From Phragmites australis (lineage: Eukaryota > Streptophyta > Magnoliopsida > Poales > Poaceae), in contig NC_084931.1 in NCBI RefSeq assembly GCF_958298935.1, forward strand, positions 12,365,334 through 12,429,333: a DNA stretch of 64,000 bases, written 5' to 3'. A model generated the notes under the pieces. That model made no database searches. It was not told the origin of the DNA and worked only from the letters and a program-made list of their open reading frames with translations. Below are positions 35,688-45,922 of the stretch, piece by piece (positions within the stretch are counted from its first letter, which is position 1; each line of letters opens with the position of its first letter). The translations under genes were made by a program, and so were the position numbers.

Positions 35688-36860
35688 TCGATGGGGTGTC
35701 TAACAGCCCCAATGGTCGAATATTTGACTGTTGAAGCTGCTGGGTACCGGGTGGTCAGGTGGGCCACTGGACCATATGGTGAGTGGTATTTTTGCTGCCC
35801 TTACCTCTGATGGCTAGTTTTATTGGCATGACTCTATAAATACACCACCTCCGCCCATTTGATGGTTTGCTGAAGCTCAAGGGAGATTTGCCACACATAT
35901 TTAGATTAAGTTGGTAATCCACACTTGTTACTTTTCGTTGGGATCTTGATCGCAACACAGTTAATAATGGACTAGTTGCAATGATTGTAATGACTATTCC
36001 TTCATGTTACATGAGTTAGGTGGGGTAATTATAACTATACCTCAACCACACCAATCATCATTACATGTGTGCACCTTCAACAATATTCCACTTAACCGTA
36101 GAAATAATCCCAGAATATTCCTTAGTATTACCGTCGATGTATATTTGCAAATCCCTAACCTAATCGTGCCTGACAAATGTCCCATGGGATCTATGTCGAG
36201 CCTCCCTTTAGGGCTACTAGCTACTTCATTCTAGTCGTCTTCCCGCCACACTCTTGTTAACTCATATGCTACTCTCAGGGTTGACCTTCATTCTCTTGCT
36301 GAAGGTCTTATAGTTGTATCCCTTTGTTATCTGTGCTTTAGTCTTTCGCTTTTCACTCGATCTTCGGCCTTCACCTCACGTCTGGGATTCAACTTTTGGG
36401 CTTCGCTATTGCTTCTACCCTTTGATATTCCTCTCTTCATAAGGCCAAAGTCCAAGCCTCCAGTCCTCTGTTGTATGCCATTCGGCCTTATCCCTGCAGA
36501 ACATAGTGAAATATCTATACCGCGACATTAGTATTGTTACCTTGCTTTTGGAGTTTGCTGATAAGGCCAAAGTGAACAAAGGGGGGGGGGCAATGTAGTA
36601 CCACTCCCCCATTGCCCCTTCCTGATTTTGGTCCAATTTCGGTAGGCTAAAGCCGAGAATCTTTAGACAATGGGGTGGTACTCCTTCTCTTAGCCCCCCT
36701 TCGACCAGCCGAAGTCAACCCCAAAATAAGTAGAACATGTGTTTCAAAAGAAATAGATATGTATTAAACAAGATGTAAACTTTCGTTTATCACATGATGA
36801 AACAAAAATATGCCCTTCACAACACCAATACATAATAACTAGCTAACACTCTTGGGCAAG
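35688..36860. other. Unassigned LTR-like region
   Basis: A TATA-like CTCTATAAATACACC occurs at about 35831-35845. TTCGGCCTT/AAGGCCAAAG motifs recur at 36360-36580. A 10-G run (36581-36590) is followed by CAATGTAGTACCACTCCC, which recurs inverted as AGACAATGGGGTGGTACTCC near 36664-36683. The composition resembles untranslated or LTR parts of Tat elements, and the G run could be a polypurine tract. Boundaries cannot be set. It may be the left end of the outer Tat element. Confidence 0.3.
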
Positions 36861-36865
36861 GCACG

Positions 36866-37906
36866 CTACTTGAAGCTCGGCACAAACCAAGTGCCCAGCG
36901 CCCACTGTGAAATTGCAGGGACATGCTTGACAATGATTGAGGTTCGCACTGCGATGTCCCACCGCCACATGTAGTATTCCACTCTGCCTTGGTGGTTTTG
37001 CCAACCAAGGAAGTGTATGTAGTCCTTGCAAAGATCTGCGAAGCACTTGTCTTCCGGGAGCACATACCATGTGATGTTCTAGCTCTGCAATATAATCTTG
37101 CCATGTAGCTTCAAAGCTTGGGGCCAATCCACGCATGATGAGATGTTGTTGAGGATGCAGTGATATGCGAAGCTCAATGATGCTCATGGAGGCGAGACCC
37201 ATTAGGTGTTCTTGAAGGCCCAATGGTCTGCAGGTCCTAGTGTCGCCTATGGGGGCGAGACCCATGGGCTATTGTAGCGGAGAAGGAGCACATGGCCCCC
37301 AGGCTAGATGAAATGCCCGTCTTATCCTCCTTCGGGCCATACATTTTCCTAGAGGTCTTTGGGTGGTTCAGAGAGCAGCCACCTTCGTTGCGACTACGCC
37401 ACCACGACGCTTCCATGATGCGCTCTCCATACTTGAGGTAGCGGTTGCGGTACGCATTAATGACAATGGAGGCATCTACTTCAGCCTCTGTTTGCACATG
37501 TATGAAGAAACCATGTGGATGGCTACCACGAACCCACTTCGGAAGTCTTAACATTGAGATGGTCTCCCCTGTCAGCGTGTTTAGAAGCACGGCTGAGAAG
37601 TCATTGTTCTAGTCAAACCCTATAAGGTGGCTTGTCCCGAAGGTCAGCATCCTCACTCGCCTCACTTTGAACAACTGGGACATGCATGTTGAAGAGGTTC
37701 TCGGTAGCAATGAGTAAAAGAAGACTTTGCCCAACTCATGGACCTCATCGCTCTTGAGGATCCACATGATGAATTGCGAGTGGTCTTCATAGCGGATGTT
37801 CTTGCACCATTGCTGGTAGACAACCATGAAGGATGTGAAGTCCCTAGGTTCAATGAAGCGAGTGACAATATTTTGAGAATATGTCACAGAAGTTTGGCCA
37901 ATCCAT
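36866..37906 (-). pseudogene. F-box/DUF295 (beta-propeller) protein pseudogene
   Basis: On the minus strand a good start at 37906 (MDWPNF) is followed, one base out of frame, by IVTRFIEPRDFTSFMVVYQQ. This fits a grass F-box of the kind that precedes the DUF295/KIB propeller. Downstream come ELGKVFFYSLLPRT, HLIGFD, an in-frame TAG at 37611-37609, then DFSAVLLNTLTGETISMLRL, the usual DUF295 repeat phrase. A C-terminal block at 36866-37063 reads LPEDKCFADLCKDYIHFLGW and ends with W-F-V-P-S-F, as in this family. The total span of about 347 codons is normal. It has at least one frameshift, the TAG, and other breaks near 37237-37090. F-box proteins select substrates for SCF ubiquitin ligases. A TATA box lies about 120 bp upstream. 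It is not obviously functional. Confidence 0.6.
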
Positions 37907-38026
37907 GGTTGCCTTCGGTGAAACTTGACTACTACCAAGGTAAGCTTTGTTCATCGGGGACTGAAAGAGAGATGACTAAGTCTGTGCTCTTGTGAGATTA
38001 TTAGGGAATTACAGTGATAGATTTTG

Positions 38027-38034
38027 TATTTATA
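38027..38034 (-). promoter_or_regulatory. TATA box of the F-box pseudogene
   Basis: The minus strand reads ACCTATAAATACAAA about 120 bp upstream of the ATG at 37906, a well-formed plant core promoter. Confidence 0.5.
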
Positions 38035-38360
38035 GGTGGCGAGCTAAGCCATTTTTTGGGAGGTGAATAGTCACAAGTCACTCAGAGTTAATGGCAACCC
38101 TTGAGATATTTGATGGAATGTCAGGAGTCACAATAATTCTGCCATGCTTATTAAAGGCCCAGTACAGCAGTAGGGGAGCTTTTGAGCCATTACGTGGGTT
38201 CCATCTCTTTTAATCGCATACTATGCCCACCTCCCATGATAATCCCGCTCGTATGCATTCCAGATGACCTAGGGATGGTGCAATGGGACACATGTCACCT
38301 TACTATTCACTTGACGTGCGTTGGCATGCCTCAGTTTTCTCGCTCGTGCTATCGATGGTT

Positions 38361-38372
38361 AGTATATATATA
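38361..38372 (+). promoter_or_regulatory. TATA box upstream of the outer antisense gene
   Basis: AGTATATATATA lies about 150 bp before the ATG at 38516. A CT-rich leader (38410-38500) follows, a typical plant promoter layout on the strand opposite gag-pol. Confidence 0.5.
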
Positions 38373-40449
38373 CGGGTTATCCCCCCTTCCCGACAGTAAT
38401 TCAGCACTTACTTTTTTTTTCTTATTTTCCTCTATGCTCGTGCCCTTGCCTTCGCGCTCTCGGCAACTCTTCCTCCTTCGTCCTATTTGCTTTTCCCTCC
38501 AGTTCCTTCAGCACGATGGCGCAGCCTGGGATCCAGTGCGTGAGTGATAACAATGCTTAAACGGTGCACTTCGGGGCTAGCCACTTCACCAAAGATCATC
38601 TTGAGCTGATGGTGGAGTAGGGTTGGCTTCTCAAAGCTAGTGATGCTCGGCTACCTTCTCTAGAGGAGTTCAGACCACATCCTCACAAAGGCAAAGTTGT
38701 AGTCTTTGTTGAGTTCTTCATGGCAGGCCTCTGCTATCCATGGATAGGTATGTTGGCCAGCGTATTGGAGCGGTACGAGGTGGAGATTCAACAAATGACA
38801 CCAAATGCCATTGTCTACCTATCCACCTTGACACGGGCTTAGTGGTCTCAAGGTCAGCCCCCAGCTCTGCAGCCTCCGCCTATCTCCACTACGCCCAATA
38901 CCAGCCGAAGTGGCTATAGGTGAATGGAGAGCAGCACTGCCTCTTATGACAGCGTGTCTTTCATTCCCAGGGGGGTGAGGGAGGTGTCTGCAGAGGCATA
39001 CTAGAACCGGTGGAGCGGCGACTGGACTGAGTTCTGGTTCTACCACCACATTCCCAAATGGTTCAATATGTCTTCCAATGTCACAGAGATCACCTTTTGA
39101 AGGAGGCTGGTGATATAGATGATTTCTACCGTCGAGGCAAAGGTCAAGGCCATCGCGACAATTTTGAAATGTCTTGGTGCTCGTGACCTCATCGAGGAAT
39201 ACTACGTGGCTGGTGTTTGGCCGCTTGCCTCTGGATGGAGGTTCGATGAGCTGCCCATCGAGTTCTTGAATGAGCTTCAAGTTTTCAAAATTTACATTGA
39301 AGGGGCACCTTGTAAGTATGGAAACCCCCTTCGATACCACCTCCGATGTCTTGTTTAATTTTTATTAACTCTCCTTGTTTTTAAGAGAGCGTCGAAGAGG
39401 TCGAGGTAGCCGTGGAGGACTTACTCAAGCCGTACAAACTGTCTTTGCATCATGACTTAACTAAGAAAGTGAAGGGTTGATGACTTAACCGTATTTTGAC
39501 ATGCTCAACCTTCACTTTGAGCCATGTAGGCGCCTTCAAGAATCACATAATGGAGGATGGTAATAGAGGTTGCCACTGATGATGCCTCTACCTCTAATAC
39601 TAGTCCAAGGGTACCCCTTCGTGCCTCCAAGGCTACGCATGTTCCGGTCCTATGAAGTAGTGGGTTGCCCTGACAGTAGAAGGCATGGACAAAAATCTAG
39701 TTACGGAGGTCTAACCCACCAAGGATGGTGAACCAGCGACCACCTCTTCCATCTCGGAAATCACAGCGAAGCCTTTGATCACTATGATGCCTCTCACCAT
39801 TGTCCCTCCTACAGGCGAGGATGACTTTGAGACATAAGATGCAGCCCCTGAAGGTTCTCCTGCGGACGCTCCTGAAGTGTACTCAGATGACTCGAACGGA
39901 GGGAAGACCTCGGGTAACTTTCTTTTTTCTCATTTCATTTCTTGGGTGTATGATCTTATGCTTCATATTTTAGCAGAGAGTACATCCCCACATGAGACTC
40001 CTTCGGTTTGTCCTGGGCCTAAGAAGGCAAAGGACTGATGGGGACACTCGAGCTCCCCCTACCAAGCGACAATGTTTTGGCCTCCGAAGGGTATGACTAC
40101 GTCGATCTCTTTGGAAGGACAACCACCTTGAAGCTCCTTCACTTGGTGAGTCGCTTCCTTAAATGGAGGCCAAAATATTGGCTTCGAATTTTACATCCTG
40201 CGTCTTGATGGACCAAATTGTTGTCATGCAAATGAGGGTAAGGCCTAAAATCTATTCTCCTCAACATTGTCTATCAGGACTAAACAATGTATTCGACTTT
40301 ATATAGGATCTACTTTGAGCATGCGGAGCTCAGAAGGTTGTCATCGACCATAGATCTCAGCTGGAGGAGGCTTTGTCCAAATGCCAGAGTGCCGAGGGCG
40401 AGGTTGAGGTCGAGGGCTTTTGGTATGCCCTCCAGGAAGAGCGCAAGCT

Positions 40450-40567
40450 GCGGCTCACCTCAGAGGTCACTCTCATGGAAGAGAAAAAATAGCATCTTGC
40501 CTCGGAGGTCGTTCTCACGGAAGAGAAAAAATAGCGGCTCACCTTAGTTGTTGTCCTCGAAGAATAG
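40450..40567 (+). repeat. 42-bp coding repeat of a coiled coil, each unit ending in TAG
   Basis: Units of the form RLTSEVTLMEEKK-stop recur. TAG codons at 40490, 40532 and 40565 lie in one frame, the first two exactly 42 bp apart. The ancestral codon was probably CAG (Gln). Confidence 0.75.
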
Positions 40568-41093
40568 AATGTGGCTCAAGGGGAGGAGGTAGCTGCTCTC
40601 GTAGGAGAGACCAATGCAGTTTCCACGGCAATGTCCGAGCTCCATCGTGAGCTAGGCCTGAGTGGTGTTCCGCCCTTCGGACTAAAGCCAACCTCCGAGG
40701 AGCCCTCGATTGGGTCCGTAATGCTAGGCATGCTCTCAAGTCCAGCATGTGTTCGTTCAATGACTTTTGTGCTAGAGCCTCCATCAGGGCCACGTTCGCT
40801 GCTCTAAAGGATGTTGGGAGCTTTCATTTCAAGGCCCTTGGTGCGCCAAACTAAGAGTTCCCAACGGAAATTGATGCAAAGTTTGCAGACCATGAGGTGA
40901 AGACGACCGACAAGACTTTCTTCCAGAAGTACTAGTTCTCCCGCAGTTGAGCTAAAGCATTTGCTAGGGCCCGAGGTGTTAGGGCTAGTACTTTGTCTGT
41001 GGGAGCAAGTATCCCCGAAGGATCGCGTGGAGGTAGCACGGAGGAGGGATGTCAGAGTGGAGTAGGCGACATTGGAGGAGGCTAGGTGTGAAC

Positions 41094-43061
41094 TGTAGGA
41101 CCGAGAAAGGGGACTAGAGGGGGGGGGGAGGGTTGAATAGGAGCCTCATGAAATTCTTAGATGGCCTATTCTAATCTTTTCACCCAACACAACTCAAATC
41201 AACACGCGAAAGCAATAAAACTGATAGAAATAAAACAACAAAGATCTCTAAAGAAAGCATGGCTCTTATGGATGAATATGAACTCTAGGTTCCATAGAAA
41301 TCAATTCCAAGAGTCATAACCACAAAAAGGTTTCAACTTGATTCACATAGATTTGAAGAAATAGGCACCGGGTGAAGAGAGTCTCCAAGTTGATGATCTA
41401 GAGGCAAGGGATAGTTTAAGACAATCTCATAAATGATTCTTATCCCTCTAGCAACAAGAAGAACAACTCTAATGCGATCGAAAATTTCAGCTCTTCAACA
41501 AAAATGAAAATCACAACTGAAAATCAAAAGACTTGCAAACATGCAAGGGAAGCCAATAGAGATAAACTAGAAGGAGATGACCACAAGCACAAGCAAGAAT
41601 ATAAACTTAATTTCTTGTATAGGAATGCCCTATTTTCTGTGGATTATAAAGTATTTTTCTTACAAAGCTCTCACATAATACATAGGCTAAGCACTCATCT
41701 TTTTCTCACTTATAAAACCCTAGCACAGACTCTCAAATGGCTGGCTCGAGAAGCTAACATAGCCCCTCCCCTCTATGTATAGGTCTTGGGAGCTTCCTTA
41801 GCCCCTAAGTTTTCTTGTTCCTTTCTTGCCCCCATCTTCCAATGCACTCCTACCTACCACAGAGGGCATTTTCGTTCAACTTTTTCTACGTCTATCGAAC
41901 GGCCATGGTGCCTTCATGTCTTAGCCTTGTCTCAACACAAGCTTCATGATGATGCCACATCTACTCCTCCTTCCCATGGTTTTGAGGCCAAACAACGAAA
42001 ATGCCTTGCACGCTTCTCAAAGCGTGACTCACCACTACTTGTTTACACCTTAAGAATGCCTCATGATGTCGATACATTTACTCCGTTTTGCAATCTTGAC
42101 CACCAACATGTCTCTCCTACTCCCAACCTCTCGGGCCACCTTGTCACTTGCACTGGTATCCGTTTCGCTTGACTTTGTCAATATGATGTCCTCATCCACC
42201 ATTTCACGCTTTGCTTGATATCCAAGTGCATAGCTAGGATCATCCTTAACTCTGCCTAGCCTCCTTGATCGTCTGGTACCAAGAACCCTGCTTAGCCCTA
42301 ATCAACCTGCCATTGACCTCTAAGTTGCATCGATCACCTGCACATCATAAGACAAGCACACATGTTTTTCAAATTGCATCTCCAATTAGTCAAACTCACA
42401 AAACTCTGTTGAAAAGCTCAACACATAGAAAACGTGAACACCAGATGATTCGGCGCACACTCCTTATGAGCACCGGGCCATTCGATGTATGGAAATCCTT
42501 TCTTCACTGAGCAGAGAGGCAATCTTCTAGAAAAAAGCTCCAATTTAGCCTCTGATATACACAAACACCCATCACCGGACCATCTAGTGTGTGCAATCAC
42601 ACCAAACAACCATTTTGCATCATCTCCTGGAATATGCTCTAGTGAAGCATCCGGTGTGCACACTATCAGGCACCAGACCATCCGGTGTGTACAAAGCTAT
42701 TCCTCTGAATAATCGCTCCTCCTAGAAAATAGTCCTATGTACACTCACTTGAACACTAGACCATCAGGTGAACACATCAATTTTTACCTCTGAATTGAAA
42801 TGCTCCAGCATGAGCTCCATATGAACACTGAACTATCCGGTAGGGTCAACTCTCCTCACACCGGACTATCTAGTGATTGCATTTTTCCTGACACAGAGAA
42901 AAAAAAACTTCAATTCTATTTTTCTCTTGAACTTTGGTTAGTCTTAAACATCAACAAGCACAACCATGCTCATGCAATACCCGAAATCATCAACCAAAAG
43001 CAACAACCTTGTCAATCACTCACCACATATAAACCAAGGCTCATTTCAACTTCGTTTCTCA
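41094..43061 (-). mobile_element. Copia-type (SIRE/Maximus-like) solo LTR
   Basis: The 1,968-bp segment runs TGTAGGACCGAG…TTTCTCA on the + strand. In its own orientation it ends CCCCTCTAGTCCCC…TCCTACA, the terminus of grass SIRE-type LTRs. TGAAC flanks both sides (41089-41093 and 43062-43066). There is no internal domain, so it is the product of recombination between two LTRs. Imperfect CACCGGAC(C/T)ATC(C/T)(A/G)GTG palindromes recur at 42430-42870. It interrupts the outer antisense gene. Confidence 0.85.
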
Positions 43062-43066
43062 TGAAC

Positions 43067-43979
43067 CTTCAGCCCTGGCTCCGCCAATCCTTTAACTAGG
43101 TCATAGGACAGGTTGTAGGCCCAAGCCTTGATTCAATTTTGTAAATGTCCTGACTCTTATCGAGTTTTTGTAAACATGCTTTTTCTATGAAAAAGCTTCA
43201 TTGGCTATATTTCTTACTTCACATACTACTCCCTCGCTCTTTCAACATTTCAAATGCGTAGCCGGATGTGGTCACTAGCCCCTTCTTGTAGGAGAAAACC
43301 CTATCTTCGGGTCCCGTCCTGGACAGGTCTCTGTTAGATGTATTGCCTTTGGTCATGGAGTACAAAGGTCTTTACATGCTTTGTACGACTTGGCAAAGGT
43401 TTCTGCTTTGACATCCCGATGGGGACTTGGAAGATTTTCATCATGAGTGGAGGGCTATTAAGGATGCCCATAACATCGAGGCTCAAGAGTTCTAGGAAAA
43501 ATGTATGTGTGTGCAACCTTTTTTAGAGGTGGAGCTCCTAAGGATGAGCCTATTGAAGAGCCTGGGGTGACCGCACTTGGTCAGTTTGATGAGATCTTGC
43601 CTTTTGAGTCCCCATGCTCTGAAGACTGGTTTGACAAGGAAGCAAATCCTGAAGCCACTTATGATGCTAGGCATGGCTTCATGTTTCAATTGGCATGAAG
43701 CTATAGGTACAGGGAGATGTTTGCGAGCGATCCCTCAGGATCTTTGGACAAACCTCTAACTTCCCTCTAATTTATACTATGTAACATTATTTTGATCAAT
43801 AAATTGTTGGCAGTTTTCTGCATGATTTTCCTTGCCAGATTACTCTGTTTGAAACGAGACATCTGGGAGTGTAGACCTTTGCCATGGTTGATTTTGTGCT
43901 AAGAGTTAGCGTGGCACTAGCCATCATGACCTTTTGTTTCACTTGGTTTGACTTTTTATGCGAAGCAGTTCTTCAGATC
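43067..43979 (+). other. Outer Tat: 3' part and tail of the antisense gene
   Basis: It contains the last coding block of the antisense gene (to about 43698) and its untranslated tail with AATAAATTG near 43797-43805, a possible polyadenylation signal. The tandem array begins just beyond. Confidence 0.4.
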
Positions 43980-44582
43980 CCAGCCACCTAGGAATCTTTA
44001 GAGGTTCACCGTGCGGGGTCCCTATGCCTGCTTGATCTTCTATGTGACAAGTCCTTAGATGTCAGGATAGCGGAGTTCTTGGACCATGGCCCTTTGTTGC
44101 GGGTTAGTCCTTAGACGTTCGCCCTCTGTGGCCCTTAGGTTTAATCGACTTTTAAAGTGGCAAGCCCATTGACATCAGCCATAGGGGAGTTCTTAGACTA
44201 TGACCCTTCGTTGTTATAGGTGAGTCCTTAGACAGCATCCCTCTAGGAAGCTTAGGCTCACCCGATTTTTGAAGCGTCGAGTCCATACTTGGACTATGAC
44301 CCTTTGTTGTTATGGGCGAGACATTAGACATTAGCCCTCCAGGACCTTTAGGCTCGTCTAGTTTTTTGAAGTGGCGAGTCCTTAGACATCATGCACAGGG
44401 GAGCCCTAGGAATACCACCCTCTTTCATTACAGATGAGTCATTAGACATCAACCCTTCTGGTCCCTTAGGCTCCTTTAGTTTTTCGATGTGGCAAGTCCT
44501 TACACATCATCCATAGGGGAGCCCTTAGACTACCACTCTCTTTTGTAATGGACTAGTCATTAGACATTAGCCCTCCGAGACC
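43980..44582. repeat. ~115-bp tandem array of the outer Tat element (left part)
   Basis: Units of the form CTTAGGCTC…TTTTTCGAAGTGGCGAG, CCTTAGACATCAGCC, AGGGGAGCCCTTAGACTACC occur about five times with deletions between 43980 and 44582. The array continues at 56484 after the inner element. It lies between the pol-side 3' UTR and the antisense gene. Confidence 0.85.
44578..44582. repeat. Target-site duplication of the inner Tat element (left)
   Basis: AGACC precedes TGTTGGAGCAAGAG and recurs at 56479-56483. Confidence 0.9.
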
Positions 44583-45416
44583 TGTTGGAGCAAGAGTTCG
44601 TCTTGCCCCAGCAAGTACGGTGAGAGTTTTTCTAAGGAGGAGACTCAAGCTTGGAGACGAAGTTTAAGAGGAAGGAACACCATGAATGTATTGATGGTAG
44701 AAAGAATGGGTCGATCTAGGAAGAGTATCACAGCGTAACTTGGTGTGTTTCCACCTTTGTGTCTTTTTTGCTGTGTAACCCGTCCTTCAGCCCAGGCGAC
44801 CATGGCTCCTATTCATAGGGCCGTGCTTAGTTTGGCGTACAAGTTATCAAAATATATAAATATCTGGGATCTGACCAATTTACTGGGCCTTATCCCAGAT
44901 AACTACTTTCTACCATATCTGGGACATAAATATCTACCATAGTAATTATCATGGTGCCTGCCCCCTGAAGGGGGCGAGCTGGTTGCCAATAGCGACCCAA
45001 CGCTGCACTGTCAGGGGTGTCAGGATAGCCTCGATTATGCCGGGGTGTCAGAGCGGTGTCCACTAGCCTAGGAATTTAATGCCGGTCATCTCTTTGCAGG
45101 TAATGTACGACCGGTGCTCCCCTTCTGGCAGATCTTTCTTGAGGCCTGATGACTCACCTAGTAACCTCCGGGAAGCTGGCCCTAGCAGTGGGAGGCTGAG
45201 GCTTCAGGAGACCGAGCCTTTGGGAGGCTGAGCCTTCGGGAGGCATGACTCCGGGAGGCCATGGCTTTGGGGGGCCGAAGTTTCGGGTGACCGAGCCTTT
45301 GGGAGGCTGAGCCTTCGGGAGGCAGGACTCCGGAAGGCCGGGGCTTTGGGAGACTGAGCCTTTCGGAGGCTGAGCTTTCGGGAGGCTGAGCTGGTTAAAA
45401 ACGACCCCCAATAGTA
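44583..45416 (-). repeat. 3' LTR of the inner Tat element
   Basis: It starts TGTTGGAGCAAGAGTTCGTC and ends CCCAATAGTA, a degraded form of the CCCCTAGCA end of the other LTR. It is about 120 bp longer than the 5' LTR because of extra GGGAGGCTGAGCCTTTGGGA-type repeats at 45185-45395. Confidence 0.85.
45185..45395. repeat. GGAGGCTGAGCCTTCGG-type repeats in the LTR
   Basis: About ten imperfect ~20-bp copies, many paired (GAGCCTTTGGGAGGCTGAGC), are expanded here and reduced to about three in the other LTR (56365-56430). Confidence 0.85.
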
Positions 45417-45922
45417 GCCCTCGTGAGGGTGGCTAGTAGAGTGGTCGAGCCTGCAGTTCCTTGGGAGTAGGGCCTCCGGTGTTCACTGGCTTGTGGTTGA
45501 TGGTTCATGGTCCAAGTATTGCTTGGCTTGTCTGGGACGGTTTGACCTAGGTGACTGAACGATATACTGGATGATATCAGCGACAGGGGGCATTGAATAT
45601 GCCCTAGGGAAAGGCGCGATCCTACCCTATCAGGCGGGTATGGGACGTGTGTCGTCTTGTCATTGGGGGATCAAGGGGTCGGTTCCGCTTCCCCATGATT
45701 TTGGCCTGGCAGGTGAAAGGACTGGGCATGCGCCCGTCGCCTAGGGGGGCAAGTTGCTCCTTATTTGTAGAAGGAGGGGGATTGCCCAGAGCGACCTTTT
45801 CGCCAACTCGTTCTCATCTACCTTTGTCTTCACCGTCTTTTGCTTTGCGCGAGTTGTCCTTTGATCCCTGCTCTTCCTCTCTCTTGTAATCCAGCGCCTT
45901 TTGCCATCCTCATGTGGTTCGT
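45417..45922 (+). promoter_or_regulatory. Leader/promoter region of the inner antisense gene
   Basis: It lies between the 3' LTR and the ATG at 45923. CTTATTTGTAGAAGG at 45750-45765 and a CT-rich tract at 45800-45890 resemble the region in front of the outer homologue. No clear TATA box. Confidence 0.35.

Larger units (their letters stand above)
38516..43698 (+). pseudogene. Outer Tat element: antisense extra gene (Transposase_28-like), interrupted by a solo LTR
   Basis: Starts MAQPGIQCVSDN at 38516. It continues with VVVFVEFFMAGLCYPWIGML and QQMTPNAIVYLSTLTRA, then NRWSGDWTEFWFYHH near 39010-39050. This is the pattern Pfam calls a putative gypsy-type transposon protein (Transposase_28), found in the extra ORF of Tat elements. 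A helical part at 40380-40650 is coiled-coil-like. The gene is cut by a solo LTR at 41094-43061 and resumes at 43067. The tail (43501-43698) is acidic, with DEILPFESPCSEDWFD. Stops are mostly TAG, for example after LTRA and before NRWSG. Its strand is opposite to the integrase fragment at 56880-57312 of the same element. The function of this protein is unknown. Confidence 0.6.

Noticed and set aside
45154..45411. 85-codon minus-strand open frame with PPKGSV/QPPKGS repeats
   Set aside because: It is produced by the GGCTGAGCCTT repeats of the LTR, not a protein-coding gene.
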